From: Fimenecus sp045594885 | GTDB taxonomy: Bacteria > Bacillota > Clostridia > Oscillospirales > Acutalibacteraceae | NCBI GenBank assembly: GCA_045594885.1 | Contig: JAZNZJ010000033.1 | Coordinates: 38,285-102,284 of the forward strand | Length of the DNA stretch: 64,000 bases | Direction: 5' to 3' | Shown here: positions 9,062 through 19,600 of the stretch, one piece after another | Position numbering within the stretch: the first letter of the stretch is position 1 | Layout of the letters: each line of letters starts with the position of its first letter | Notes under the pieces: generated by a model | The model's input: the letters and a program-made list of their open reading frames with translations, nothing else | Told to the model about the DNA's origin: nothing | Database searches by the model: none | Translations under genes and position numbers: made by a program

Positions 9062-9475
9062 TTATTTAGATTTATGTTTATATATCATTCTTGCAATTAA
9101 ACTGCAAACGATTAAGGTAGGAACAATAATCATTCCAAGTTTAACTAGTTTGTTAAGTGCAGAAGTTGCAAATCCACTAAAAGCAAAAGCTAAAAAGATA
9201 ATATTCGTTGTTGTACATATAGAGTATATATTATATATTCTACGAAATTTCATAACATCCGTAGCATTTTGTTCCAGCCATACTCTAAATTGTATTTGTG
9301 GATTTACTGTTCTATTGAATAATTCTCTTTTTTTCTGCTTTACTTCTTCTGGAGTTGTTCCTCCGGCTTTACAAAGCAATTCCCAAACCCAACGAAAACT
9401 TAAGTAAGTAATCGGTAAAAGACAAGCAAAGTAAATTATAGTAAATAAAGTTTGTTGCATATAATTCATAATCAT
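9062..9475 (-). CDS. Membrane protein of unknown function
   Basis: 137 residues with hydrophobic helices at about residues 10-30, 80-102 and 110-128. The loop between the first two is charged and cytosolic-looking (PEEVKQKKRELFNR). It is the last gene of a leftward three-gene unit behind the giant dockerin protein, six bases after the stop of the 9482 gene. No family is recognised. Confidence 0.55.
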   Translation of the reverse strand: MIMNYMQQTLFTIIYFACLLPITYLSFRWVWELLCKAGGTTPEEVKQKKRELFNRTVNPQIQFRVWLEQNATDVMKFRRIYNIYSICTTTNIIFLAFAFSGFATSALNKLVKLGMIIVPTLIVCSLIARMIYKHKSK

Positions 9476-9481
9476 CGCTCC

Positions 9482-10000
9482 TTAATGATAGTATCCCAAA
9501 CTATATGCTATATCGTTAACTAGATCTTTATTTGCTTCTGAACTTTCACAATATAGCACAGTATTATCTACCTTCATTAAATAATAATATTCACCATTGT
9601 ATAGATACGTATGAATGATGTAGTTTCTTAAATCTGCACCTGTTTCCACTGAATCTCTAGAAAAGTTTTCGTTAATACCTGCATTTAGCCTTTGATATGC
9701 ACCGTATGCATCATCTGTTGATTCAAATTCGTAATAGTCAAATAAGAAATCAGTATCTCTTGCTGAAATTACATATTTTAAACCAATGTTTGGATAAACT
9801 TCAAGATATTGTTCTGTAGAGTCCTTTGCATCACAGTTGTATTCTTCTAATGCGTTATAAACTTGTTCATAAGTTGCTGGAACTTTGTCTTCACCAATGT
9901 TTACCATCAAAACAAACAACCCGAACAATCCTAAAATTATGAGAACAAGAAAAACTATTCCTCTAACGGTTACTTTTTCATCTAATCTTTCTTTAGCCAT
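9482..10000 (-). CDS. Membrane-anchored extracytoplasmic protein
   Basis: 172 residues: short basic cytosolic start, one membrane helix at about residues 14-34, then a 135-residue soluble domain rich in Tyr and Asp. It begins 47 bases after the stop of the giant gene, with AGGTGAA seven bases before the ATG. Location suggests that it works with the secreted giant protein on the outer face of the membrane. No catalytic motif or family is recognised. Confidence 0.6.
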   Translation of the reverse strand: MAKERLDEKVTVRGIVFLVLIILGLFGLFVLMVNIGEDKVPATYEQVYNALEEYNCDAKDSTEQYLEVYPNIGLKYVISARDTDFLFDYYEFESTDDAYGAYQRLNAGINENFSRDSVETGADLRNYIIHTYLYNGEYYYLMKVDNTVLYCESSEANKDLVNDIAYSLGYYH

Positions 10001-10047
10001 TTATTTCACCTCATTAAATATTATAAATTTATTAATCTTAATTAAAT

Positions 10048-13000
10048 CTAATATCCACCAACTTTTAATGCACTTATATCAATACAAAGTTGATAATCCG
10101 AATCGTCAACTAATCCGTCTTGATTTATATCGGCAGCTTCTAAATAAGCACCAGTAAGTTCGTGAAGATTGGCTATGTATAGGTCTATTGTGATTACATC
10201 AAATCCATCAATAGCTCCATCACCATTTACATCGCCCAAAATTACAATAATATATTCATCAATTACTGTTCTGCTTGAAGAAAGAGTCTGGATAATTGTA
10301 CCTGTGGCATTTATATTGCCATAATCGTTTTCAATCTGTAATAATGAACCATTATCACTGACAGCAAAGTAATCGTTAACTTTTCCACCAGCTTTAATAC
10401 CTCGTAGATATTTATTTGTCTCATCAACTTCTCCAGTTTGAGATGTCAATGCATAGATACTACAGAAATCTAATTGGACGAATTTAGCGGTTAAGATTCT
10501 ATCCTGTGTTGCATTGAACGAATATGATGAATCAGCACCGAGAATCTTAACATTGTTCTCGTACCAACCACTGAAAATGTATCCTTGTTCAGGTATTGCG
10601 TTTACTTCAACAAGACTATCTTTTATATAAATGCCTGTTCCTGAAACTGCTCCTCCAGAAGTCCCTGTATTTAAAGTTATTGAATAATCGGGATAGACAA
10701 TATACTCTGAATGGTTGTTTGAATAATCATATTCCGTTTCTGTGGGTTCTAGTGACAGATATACATAGTTAGGTTCTTCACTAACTGCTGGCACAGAATT
10801 AGATTCAGTTAAATTGAACGTACAAACAACTTCTTCTCCTGGTTGAATTGATGCAAGTTCTTTAGTCTCAAGATTTATTCCACTGTACGAATCTAAATAA
10901 AAACTCAAATTAGATGTATTTACAACATCATAGCCTTGATTCTTAATTGTAACATTAAGTTCTCGACCTAAATCGCTTCTGACCTCTTCCATAGATTCTA
11001 TCATTAAATCAGGAAAGCCAACAGACAAGGTAGTTTCGTTATCTGATTGATTAATGTCATCATATTGCTGTGGTAAGATTTTCACCTTGTAATCTGTTCT
11101 TGTAATAGGTTCGGGTAATGTGAACGAGAATTCTATATTGGAATACTCATTTACTCCAACTTCCTTTTCGATACTATTAGATTGAACTATGTTTCCATTT
11201 GAATCAATAATATTTACAAGGAACTGATTAATAGGTAGTGAACCACGATTGTATATATCAGCGGTTAATGTAAGTTCTTCATTAGGAGCAATATTACCAC
11301 TGAGACCTAATTCGGATATTATCGAGATATCACAAAAATCTTCCTCTGCTTTTTGAATCAGACCTAATGTTCCGTAATGATTATCATCAGTTGGTTCTTC
11401 TAGTATTTCAGCATTGCAGTATGACAATTCGATATTTCCATCAGATGTTAAGCAAGCATCCCAACCTCTAATAACACCACTGACCGTTGTGATTGGTCGA
11501 ATGATTCCATAAGAGTTTGATTCACTATCAAAGTCAGTTGCATAGAAGTCAACTTTTGTTTCATCCGCTAATGTCCATACGATTGATTTATCTCCATTAT
11601 CATTTCCGATAACATTTATTTCGGTAACTGTACCATCAAATGTTTGAACCGTTTGTTTTGTGGATATATCTCCGTTTGTTACGCAGTTAATTGAGTTTTC
11701 ACTAATCCAATATATCTCGTCATCCAAGATATCTACCGAATAATCGTGTACATCATCATTTGTAAACTCTGTTGTTTCGGTTCCATCATAGTAGAATATT
11801 TCTAAATCTTCATCAAGATTAGATTTAGCAGAATAAACAACGATATTTGAATTGTTTATATATCCTGTTTCAATACTATTTATTGTTGACAAATCCGATG
11901 CAATATTTTCAATACCTTGCCAAGAACCGTCAATGAATTGTCGTCTGTGAATTGAGTTTGTTCCACTCATAACAAGAGAGTCGTTATTTGAGTTTTCTTG
12001 CCAAACAACAGAAACATTAGTACCTGAAGATGCTACAGAATATGTCATTTCCAAGTTCTGATTATAAGATGTAGTGGCTGTAGTATTTTCCATTGCTGTA
12101 CCATTCCAATGAGAATAATATAACTCCATTTTCGGTGACATTTGTTCCAAAGTTACGCCTTCACTAAATGTAGTATTGGCATTTTGCCAAAGGATGTGAA
12201 CACCGCCTGTACCATCGGGTTGTATTTGTGCTTCGAAATCGGCGGTTCCATCATCTAAAACAGGCTCAGGTGTACTCCATGTAGTGCCATTGTAAATACT
12301 GTACATTAATGTAGTACGATTTTCAGCGGAGCGATTTTGTGCATCATCAATATATGTCATAAATAACTGACCATTACCAAGGTCAATTATTTTAGGTGCT
12401 GCATAAACTTGAACTCCTGATTTGAATACATTCGAGTTATCTGTGTAGGACAAGACGCTTGCTGGTGATAGTGGCTCGATGAAGGTCATATCATTTAAAC
12501 TTTCTATTGAAAGTGTTTCTTCTGATTGTGGATATAGTTTTACATTTGAAAATTCCCAGTCATCCCGACCACTCCAAAACAATGTATTCCATTCAAAGAA
12601 AAAACTACCTGTTAACTCTGCTTCAAACGATTCTCGTAGTGACTTGAATGGGATACGAGCTAAACATTCTAATTCACCACTTAGTCCAGCATATGCTCGT
12701 GCAATATATAGATTGCCTTCAATGCCTATACTTGGTTTAACTGAAAAAATAAGCTCTCCATTAGCACTTAATTCTTTTGAATCTTTTATTATAAGTTGTA
12801 GTTTACCTTGTAAGCTTCCTTCAATTTGGAGTTTGAGATAGAGCGTTGGAACAATAGGATATGAGGTGCTGGCTTTTGCAGTTGCCATCAAGCCTAACAT
12901 TCCCTCAACGACTTGACCATTATCTTTTATTTTTGCATAACCTATAAAATATCCGTTAAAATCAAATCCGACTTTAACGCCTACATCATATAAACTACCT

Positions 13001-15300
13001 TTAAAGCTGTCTCGTAAAGAAGTGTAGGATGTATTTGGTTGTCCTATTTTGTAAAATGTCTTTTTCACCTGTTCATAGGCTTCGTTACATTTGTTAACTT
13101 TCTCTCTGGTTCCACCAATTTCGGTTTCTGCACCGGATAATCGTATTCCAAATAAGACTTTTGTAGCTTTTTCTTCGTGGTCATACCATGTTTCAAGTTG
13201 TGCAAACTTGGTTTCAAATGATATATCAAATTGAAAAAGAGGAACTTCTTCTCCCATAATATTAACAGTGGGACCAATTAAAACATCGTTATCTGATGTT
13301 CCTAGATTTTCTACAACATTTATGTCTTCACTTTGTATTTCTTTCAACCAAGATACGCCATCATCTCTGCCGGAAACACCATCTTTATCAATCTCAAAAT
13401 TACCATCAGCACTTGAAATTGTTAAATAATTTCCATTTTTATCCTTATTACCAAATTGGTCAAAAGCCCAGTTGGGCGGAATTTTAAAACCGAGATTACC
13501 GCTAAATCCTGTTGACATATTTCCTACAAAACTGCAATAAGCGTATCCTTTTTCAGAAACACGGGAGCAAACATTTCTTGCACCATAAATGCCTACCTTG
13601 TATGCACTTGAGCTTGACACCTCATCATGTACTTCTTTAAAATACGGAATAATATTTGATGTGATTTGGTAATCCATAGCATCAAAATCAACAGCAAAAT
13701 AAATGATTGTTCCATCGGGTAAGCCAAGTGCTTTAGCGGCATTAACGGCAGCCTTACCGTCAAGTTGTCCGTTTTTAGCAGTAAAATCACTTTGTTTTGT
13801 TCCGCCATCTTGATATATAGGAAAAAATTTCAAACCGGCTTCAAGAATTATTTCTGCTTCTTCACGGGTCAAAGCCTTGTCAATTCCACCGCCATATGTA
13901 CCGGTTAAATATCTACCTATATATTCATATCCATTCTCAACTAAAGCTTGGGCTTTTGCTTCAGTTAGAATTGTTGCACAGTCTGCGGCAGTTGCGTTTC
14001 GATATATATCTCCACAACTAATGAATAAGGATAGCCATGTACCAGTATTAGCCTGCCCCGTAATCTTGATTGCATGATGTTCCTGGAATTCTCGGATAGC
14101 TTGTTTGGTAGCATTGTCATATACACCATCAAAATCGCCATCGCCAAAACCGTTAACAAATAAAGCAAACTGCATAAGCATGATAAAATTTTGAATCTCT
14201 TTGTTTGTGTAAAAATCTCCACTTGCAGTATCCGAATATTTTCTTGCGGCGTTTTCATCGGTTCTGTCATATGGAATTGTAGGACAACAAAGTTTAGTTG
14301 TGTTTCCAAAGTTACCCGTAGCAACACCGACAGGCAATCCTTCTTCTGCTTGTAAAGCATAAACAAGAGCTTTATTTGTGTTTCGACCATATACACCGTC
14401 GCATGGATTCAATCCTGTATATTCTTCATAATTACGATTGAGCCATTGTTGAAAATTACGAATTTTAGAATCACTACCATATGATGCAGGTAATAGCTTG
14501 AAGCTATCCATTGACATAAGGGCTTTCATAATGTTTAAAGATACAACACCATCTTGTTCATTTAAACCCGCATCTTTTTGCACTTGTTTAATTGCGTTCT
14601 CAACATCTTCGTCAAAAACAGCATTAAATGTTACAACACCGTCACTATTCATAGATATGTTATATCCTGGGGAATATCCCTTACACCACAACGCACCTTG
14701 CAGGATAGCATATTTATTGTCTGTTACACCATCTTGTCTTCGTAAAATGTTCTCTGAGTATAACCTGCTTGTTGTAGAACCAAAGTTATTAGATAAGCTC
14801 GTTATTCCAAGCTCGTGTTGTAAAGCTCGTATAAGGCCATAAATTGTATTCCAACCTGTCTTGCCATTCTCCGTAACAGGATTAAACCCGTCTACATCAC
14901 CATATTCTTGATTTAACCATTTTTGTGTTAAATAGACCATATCATCTCCTGGCAAATCATCTGCTATGGGTGAGACTTCATAATTATTTGTTACCTGTGG
15001 GTATTCAACACAATTGATATCAGCAGTTTCAGGAAAATAATCATCTGAAATTTCTACTGAATCATCAGCCAAAATAAACTGACTGTCCTTTCTCATATCA
15101 ACAATTTCAGCGTTGTTTAAAGCTTGTGTAATTTCTTCTTCTAAAATCACAACTTCAGGTTGTGCCAAACTTTCAATGCCTGAAGCAATGGCTGACATTA
15201 TAGGGCTTTCTAATGCCAATAGAATTACAAGTGCTAAAACAATTGAAATTGTTGATTTGAAAAAAATCCTGATCTTTTTCACAATAATCCCTCTTTTCAT
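10048..15300 (-). CDS. Giant secreted modular protein: PG-binding, GH25-like, CARDB, InlB-type and dockerin domains
   Basis: 1750 residues. Signal/anchor helix at about 10-38. Peptidoglycan-binding-type repeats occupy about 120-425 (WLNQEYGDVDGFNPV, DGVYGRNTNKALVYALQ, DGVYDNATKQAIREFQ). Residues about 430-645 match the DUF1906/Rv2525c glycoside-hydrolase-like fold (YIGRYLTGTYGGGIDK, FFPIYQDGG, IYFAVDFDAMD, WAFDQFG). A beta-rich middle and probable beta-propeller (about 950-1310) are followed by two CARDB-like domains, an InlB-type repeat (YIFSGWYEN, LTAKFVQ) and a C-terminal dockerin (GDVNGDGAIDGFD ... ADINQDGLVDDSD, about 1690-1745). It probably attaches to peptidoglycan and to a cohesin-bearing partner. 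The ATG at 15300 has no ribosome site; a GTG at 15282 has AGAGGG six bases upstream and may be the real start. Confidence 0.85.
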   Translation of the reverse strand: MKRGIIVKKIRIFFKSTISIVLALVILLALESPIMSAIASGIESLAQPEVVILEEEITQALNNAEIVDMRKDSQFILADDSVEISDDYFPETADINCVEYPQVTNNYEVSPIADDLPGDDMVYLTQKWLNQEYGDVDGFNPVTENGKTGWNTIYGLIRALQHELGITSLSNNFGSTTSRLYSENILRRQDGVTDNKYAILQGALWCKGYSPGYNISMNSDGVVTFNAVFDEDVENAIKQVQKDAGLNEQDGVVSLNIMKALMSMDSFKLLPASYGSDSKIRNFQQWLNRNYEEYTGLNPCDGVYGRNTNKALVYALQAEEGLPVGVATGNFGNTTKLCCPTIPYDRTDENAARKYSDTASGDFYTNKEIQNFIMLMQFALFVNGFGDGDFDGVYDNATKQAIREFQEHHAIKITGQANTGTWLSLFISCGDIYRNATAADCATILTEAKAQALVENGYEYIGRYLTGTYGGGIDKALTREEAEIILEAGLKFFPIYQDGGTKQSDFTAKNGQLDGKAAVNAAKALGLPDGTIIYFAVDFDAMDYQITSNIIPYFKEVHDEVSSSSAYKVGIYGARNVCSRVSEKGYAYCSFVGNMSTGFSGNLGFKIPPNWAFDQFGNKDKNGNYLTISSADGNFEIDKDGVSGRDDGVSWLKEIQSEDINVVENLGTSDNDVLIGPTVNIMGEEVPLFQFDISFETKFAQLETWYDHEEKATKVLFGIRLSGAETEIGGTREKVNKCNEAYEQVKKTFYKIGQPNTSYTSLRDSFKGSLYDVGVKVGFDFNGYFIGYAKIKDNGQVVEGMLGLMATAKASTSYPIVPTLYLKLQIEGSLQGKLQLIIKDSKELSANGELIFSVKPSIGIEGNLYIARAYAGLSGELECLARIPFKSLRESFEAELTGSFFFEWNTLFWSGRDDWEFSNVKLYPQSEETLSIESLNDMTFIEPLSPASVLSYTDNSNVFKSGVQVYAAPKIIDLGNGQLFMTYIDDAQNRSAENRTTLMYSIYNGTTWSTPEPVLDDGTADFEAQIQPDGTGGVHILWQNANTTFSEGVTLEQMSPKMELYYSHWNGTAMENTTATTSYNQNLEMTYSVASSGTNVSVVWQENSNNDSLVMSGTNSIHRRQFIDGSWQGIENIASDLSTINSIETGYINNSNIVVYSAKSNLDEDLEIFYYDGTETTEFTNDDVHDYSVDILDDEIYWISENSINCVTNGDISTKQTVQTFDGTVTEINVIGNDNGDKSIVWTLADETKVDFYATDFDSESNSYGIIRPITTVSGVIRGWDACLTSDGNIELSYCNAEILEEPTDDNHYGTLGLIQKAEEDFCDISIISELGLSGNIAPNEELTLTADIYNRGSLPINQFLVNIIDSNGNIVQSNSIEKEVGVNEYSNIEFSFTLPEPITRTDYKVKILPQQYDDINQSDNETTLSVGFPDLMIESMEEVRSDLGRELNVTIKNQGYDVVNTSNLSFYLDSYSGINLETKELASIQPGEEVVCTFNLTESNSVPAVSEEPNYVYLSLEPTETEYDYSNNHSEYIVYPDYSITLNTGTSGGAVSGTGIYIKDSLVEVNAIPEQGYIFSGWYENNVKILGADSSYSFNATQDRILTAKFVQLDFCSIYALTSQTGEVDETNKYLRGIKAGGKVNDYFAVSDNGSLLQIENDYGNINATGTIIQTLSSSRTVIDEYIIVILGDVNGDGAIDGFDVITIDLYIANLHELTGAYLEAADINQDGLVDDSDYQLCIDISALKVGGY

Positions 15301-15628
15301 TTTTACCGTAATTTTTCAAAAAAATAGACAACACACCATTTCTATTTTTTTGAAATAAAACCTTTATTCACCAATAAATAAAACACCTCTCTATCCAATT
15401 TGGGTATACTATATTAATCGAATTTTGATATGATTTTGTGACAAATGCTTCGAATGATATCAGACAAGTGATTAGTGTAAATAGTGCTTATTATTCAGAC
15501 TGTTGCAACAAAAAAAGAGCCACCTACAACCAATGGACAACTATGCCCTTTAGTTGGTAGGTGGCTCCTATCATTACGATAGGGGAAAGTGAACTACTCA
15601 CTTGAAAATATACAGCAGAAAAGATATT
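15301..15628. promoter_or_regulatory. Leader of the giant gene and recombinase 3' region
   Basis: Gene-free 328 bases. A perfect 15-bp AT-rich inverted repeat (TTTCAAAAAAATAGA at 15314-15328, its complement at 15341-15355, 12-base loop) lies 14 bases upstream of the giant gene's first ATG and would form a hairpin in its mRNA. Further right is the recombinase terminator. The middle (15380-15500) should hold the giant gene's promoter, but I cannot pick convincing boxes. Confidence 0.45.
15510..15567 (-). terminator. Intrinsic terminator of the recombinase transcript
   Basis: Stem GAGCCACCTAC (15517-15527) with GTAGGTGGCTC (15557-15567); on the minus strand the stem is followed by a run of about seven T (complement of 15510-15516). 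It lies 62 bases beyond the recombinase stop codon. The loop is long (29 bases) and can extend the stem by GTTG/CAAC with a bulge. Confidence 0.7.
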
Positions 15629-16537
15629 CTATAGTGTATTTCTAAAATTATATTTATCTAATACTTCTTTTTTCCTCTGCGTTGTGATTTCGGTATAGAT
15701 TTCTGTAATTGCAACACTACTGTGACCCAACAATTCTTGTACGGAACGCAAGTCTGCACCGTTTGATAATAAGTTTGTTGCAAATGTATGACGTAAGTAG
15801 TGAGGGGTGGAGGAAGGATTTATTCCGGCATTTTCTTTAATTCGTTTGTATATGTATTCAATACCATGTATTCCAAGTTGATTACCACTTCGATTCACAA
15901 AAAGTTTATCAGTGGAGATATTCATTTCTTTTCTGATATTCAACCATTTGTTAAGGTTGTTCCATGTCTCATCACAAGAAATGTATATCAATCGTTGTTT
16001 ACGACCTTTTCCATGAATAAGCAAAGTCTTTTCAGATGCGATAATATCATCCAATGAAATTGCTGATGCTTCACCAATTCTGATGCCTGTGCTTATTAAC
16101 ACATCTATTAGTGCTAAATTTCTTGAAGTTCGCAATACTTCAGGATTGCTCTTAGCTGAGTTCCTTTCTGCTGTTGCAGTTTTAAGAAGCTCGGCTGTTT
16201 CTGCTTTTGATAGAATTTTAGGCAATCTTCGTTCTTTGCGAAATTTGAAATGACAGTTTTGATAATAGTTTTGTTCTATGAGATTTTTGCTGTATAAAAA
16301 CTCAAAAAACATTTTTAAAGTTATCAACTTACGACTAATTGTTGTGTCACACAAATGTCTGTCCTGTGACAGATAAGATACATATTTGACTAAAATATCG
16401 TTGTCAATCTCACTACCACAAAATTTAATAAAATCATTCAAATCAGAACTATACGCAAGACTGCTGTATTCCGATATATTCTTTGTGGATTTCATAACAG
16501 AAAGACACTCTTCCGCATAAAAGTTCAAGTTCTCCAT
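15629..16537 (-). CDS. XerC/D-like tyrosine recombinase, probable DNA invertase of the adjacent sites
   Basis: 302 residues from the ATG at 16537, which has GAGGTG seven bases upstream; an in-frame ATG at 16552 overlaps that site and is unlikely. The N-terminal SAM-like core-binding domain (about 1-100) precedes a full catalytic set: Arg153 (STGIRIGEAS), Lys177 (HGKGRKQR), His246-x-x-Arg249 (HYLRHTF), His272 (LLGHSS) and Tyr281 (ITEIYTE). It lacks the arm-binding domain and xis partner of ICE integrases, so it is Xer/inverton-like. It is unrelated in context to the ICE integrase at 50247. Its 27-bp candidate sites lie at 16607, 21355, 22210 and 26862. An inverted repeat overlaps its ribosome site, suggesting autoregulation. 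Confidence 0.85.
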   Translation of the reverse strand: MENLNFYAEECLSVMKSTKNISEYSSLAYSSDLNDFIKFCGSEIDNDILVKYVSYLSQDRHLCDTTISRKLITLKMFFEFLYSKNLIEQNYYQNCHFKFRKERRLPKILSKAETAELLKTATAERNSAKSNPEVLRTSRNLALIDVLISTGIRIGEASAISLDDIIASEKTLLIHGKGRKQRLIYISCDETWNNLNKWLNIRKEMNISTDKLFVNRSGNQLGIHGIEYIYKRIKENAGINPSSTPHYLRHTFATNLLSNGADLRSVQELLGHSSVAITEIYTEITTQRKKEVLDKYNFRNTL

Positions 16538-16547
16538 ATAAAAACAC

Positions 16548-16590
16548 CTCATAATTTGATAAGATACGACCTATTTTATCAAATTATGAG
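16548..16590. promoter_or_regulatory. Perfect inverted repeat over the recombinase ribosome site
   Basis: Arms CTCATAATTTGATAA (16548-16562) and TTATCAAATTATGAG (16576-16590), 13-base spacer. Read leftward, the repeat ends with the GAG of the recombinase ribosome site, so as RNA it would hide that site, and as DNA it could be an operator. It differs from the CTTACAATAA sites, so it is probably not a crossover site. Rightward it is followed by GATTTTTGTT and may also act as a weak terminator. Confidence 0.6.
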
Positions 16591-16606
16591 GATTTTTGTT
16601 AGTTTT

Positions 16607-16633
16607 CTTACAATAACTATAAATTATTTTAAG
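16607..16633 (+). repeat. Recombination site A (27 bp, centre CTATAAA)
   Basis: CTTACAATAA, centre CTATAAA, TTATTTTAAG: near-perfect 10-bp inverted arms around a 7-bp centre, the layout of a tyrosine-recombinase core site. Site B carries the same centre in opposite orientation. It ends 22 bases before the SIR2-STAND ATG. A possible promoter reads into that gene: TTGTTA at 16596-16601, 16 bases, TATAAA at 16618-16623 inside the site. Confidence 0.75.
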
Positions 16634-16655
16634 TATTAATAAGGATGTGCTTAGT

Positions 16656-19600
16656 ATGCATAATGAAAATTTAGACAAAATAATTTCTCTAATTTGCAAT
16701 TCAAATAAAAAGATATGTTTATTTCTTGGTGCAGGTGCAGATATAAGTAGTGGTGGTAAATCTTTCCTTAATGTAAAAAAAGAAACAATATCTAAATTTT
16801 CCGAACACAATCCTGAATTTTTAAAAGAACATATAATAAATCAATATTTTGAAGAAACTATTGATTCTCCTAAAAATGTTAGTTTTAGAGAAGCAATTTT
16901 GAGTGACATTAATGAAAGTACCAATATTAAAATTTCAGATGGATATAAATTTTTAGTTTTATTGGCAAAATATGGGTTTATTGATGCAATTATAACGACT
17001 AATTTTTATGATTATTTAGAAAAAGCTCAACAAGAGATGGGGATGGATGTTTTTGATGTATTCAGTAATAATGATAATAAAAACTTATCTATTCCTAATA
17101 TTTATCCACAAAAGACACTATATCTGAAAATACATGGAGACGTAAATCGTAAATATGTATCTCATATTACTACAGAAGAAATCAATAGTAAGTCTTACCC
17201 AAAAGCACTAAAAAATATTTTGAGAGAGTATTTAAAAAATGATTTAGTAATTTTTGTGGGTTATAGTGGACTTGATACAATGGTAACCGATTTGATTAAA
17301 CCCATATCTCGTAATATGGAAACCACTTTTTGGATAAATCCATCATATAATAATGATTCAGAATTAATTAGTTTATTATCTCATAATTTAGTTTTAGGTA
17401 AGTATTCATTTGACGATTTTGTAATACGATTAGGACTAAAAAAACTAAATAATATTAATTGTGAGATACAAGATTCAACTTTCATATACACTTGGGTTAA
17501 AGCAAAAACTCATAATAGCATTTCTCCTATTCTAAAGAGCACAAAAGTTAATATTGAAAGAGCAGAACTATCAGAATTGAAAAAATCAAACAAAATTTGT
17601 GTTATCTCAGGGAAAGCAGGAATTGGAAAAACATATCTTATAGAGCATTATATTAAACATTCAAGTAAAAATGATATATTATACATAAAATTAAATTATG
17701 ACCCTAATGTTCCTATCATATTAACAATAATTGATAAGTTGGGTTTTACAACGAACTCACCATTCTCATTGTTATATAATTTATGTAATTGGTACTTAAA
17801 TCAAAAGAAATATTTGACTTTTATTATTGATGAAATTCCAGAAGAAATCAATCAAAATTTAGAAGAATTTATTGCTTTTGTTGATGTGACAAAATTCAAT
17901 AAAAACATCAGTTTTATTTTGCTAACAAGAGGTTCTAATATAAAAAATAAGTTATCTTCATCTCTTTTAAATTTAAGTGTTACTCCGATAGAAATGAAAC
18001 TTTTTAATGAGGATAATGTGAAAGAATTAGCAGAATGCTATGATGTGCAGAAATATGTTACCAAACTTGATATAAACTATTTGTTGGAACCATTTATTTG
18101 TGATTTAGTTTTTTCATTTATATCAAAACCAGCTAATACACATGACAATATTTTTAACGTTATTGAAACAGCTTTATCTGAAAGGTATGACAAAAATCCC
18201 CAAACATTTCACGACGAGCTTATATTAATAGCACAGGCAGAATATACACAAAATGCATTAGAAAAAGAAAAAATCGAATATTTATTTGATTCTGGATTAA
18301 TTTCTTCTATTTCACCTCATTATTACAAACATGAGGCTTTTAAAAGTTATTATCTCAGTCGTTATCTATTTAGGAATCAACTTGAAAAGAAAAAGTGCAT
18401 AAAAGAATTAATAAATATATTTGAGACAAAGCAAACTACGGATACATTGTTTTATCACGCTTGTGTAATGCATTACACAATATTAGAGGACAACTCAGAT
18501 ATAATTCAACGATTACTTGAACTAAATAAAATTATAGAAAAGTGTTGCAATTCTATTTCATTAAAGTTTTGTAAAACCTGTTTGATTTATTTTGCCGAAA
18601 AAAATTCAAAAGAATTCTACCATTCACTTAAGGACATCAAAGAATCTTTAAGCGAAGAAATGGTAAAGTTAATAATTGAAAGTACTCAAGTAATGCTGAA
18701 TGATGAGTTTTATTACAAAACATTATTCTTGTTTCAAGAAAATACTCCGTTTGCCTATGAATCAGTGATATATAGTATTGACCGCTTTTGTGAAAAGGTA
18801 TCTATAATGGAGATTAATAATGAAGAAAGCATATACTTTGAAGAATATTTTGATTTTGCGTTTTCGGGTTGTCCATCAATAAAACTATATAAAATTTTGT
18901 ATGCATTAATGCGTACAAAATATGAGAAAAAGGAATATAGGTACGCAAATAAACTTCACAAAATACTGTATGAGATAATAGGCAAATGCTCAATTGAAGA
19001 AATAATGAATGTGCTTCGTAAATATTCATATAACATATTATTTAATGCTGATGATATAGAGGCTGATTTTAATGCAATATCTCAAACAGATGAACTTATT
19101 CAATTAGTTTATGATGTTTTGAATGGTAAAATACTTGATGTTAAAGAATACACATATTTAATTGACATAACAAATGATATTAATAACATGTGCATATTTA
19201 TGCTGTCAAACTTAATTGTTGTTCAATCAATGACATATGACAAAAAAGCTACTCTATCTGCAGCCATAAAAATTATTAATACTCGCAACGATCTCGCTCC
19301 TCAAAATATAGATTTTTTATTGAGTTCTATATTTATGTCACTCTACTATTTAAATCCTCATGAACGAAAAGATTTCATTGAGTTCTTTGAAATGGCATAT
19401 GACAAATATGAAATGCTTCTATTTGAACAGCCTACCAACATTCGCAAATCAACCTCCAAAAGATTTTCACAAGAGTTTGAACAGATTTTTGAAGACGGAT
19501 TTAATCCATTAGCATTTTTGTTTTATACATCAAATCTTGAGGATGATGAAAATAGATTGAATCAGTATTGGTCCATGTGTGAGCAATTATGCAAGTCGGG

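Noticed and set aside
9054..9407. Rightward 117-codon frame opposite the 9062-9475 gene
   Set aside because: Hydrophobic shadow of a membrane-protein gene on the other strand; no ribosome site.
12479..12841. Rightward 120-codon frame opposite the giant dockerin gene
   Set aside because: Lies wholly inside a strongly supported gene, has low-complexity serine-rich translation and no ribosome site.
16548..16590. 15-bp inverted repeat as a further crossover site
   Set aside because: The arms share no sequence with the CTTACAATAA sites, the spacer is 13 rather than 7 bases, and no second copy exists in the window.
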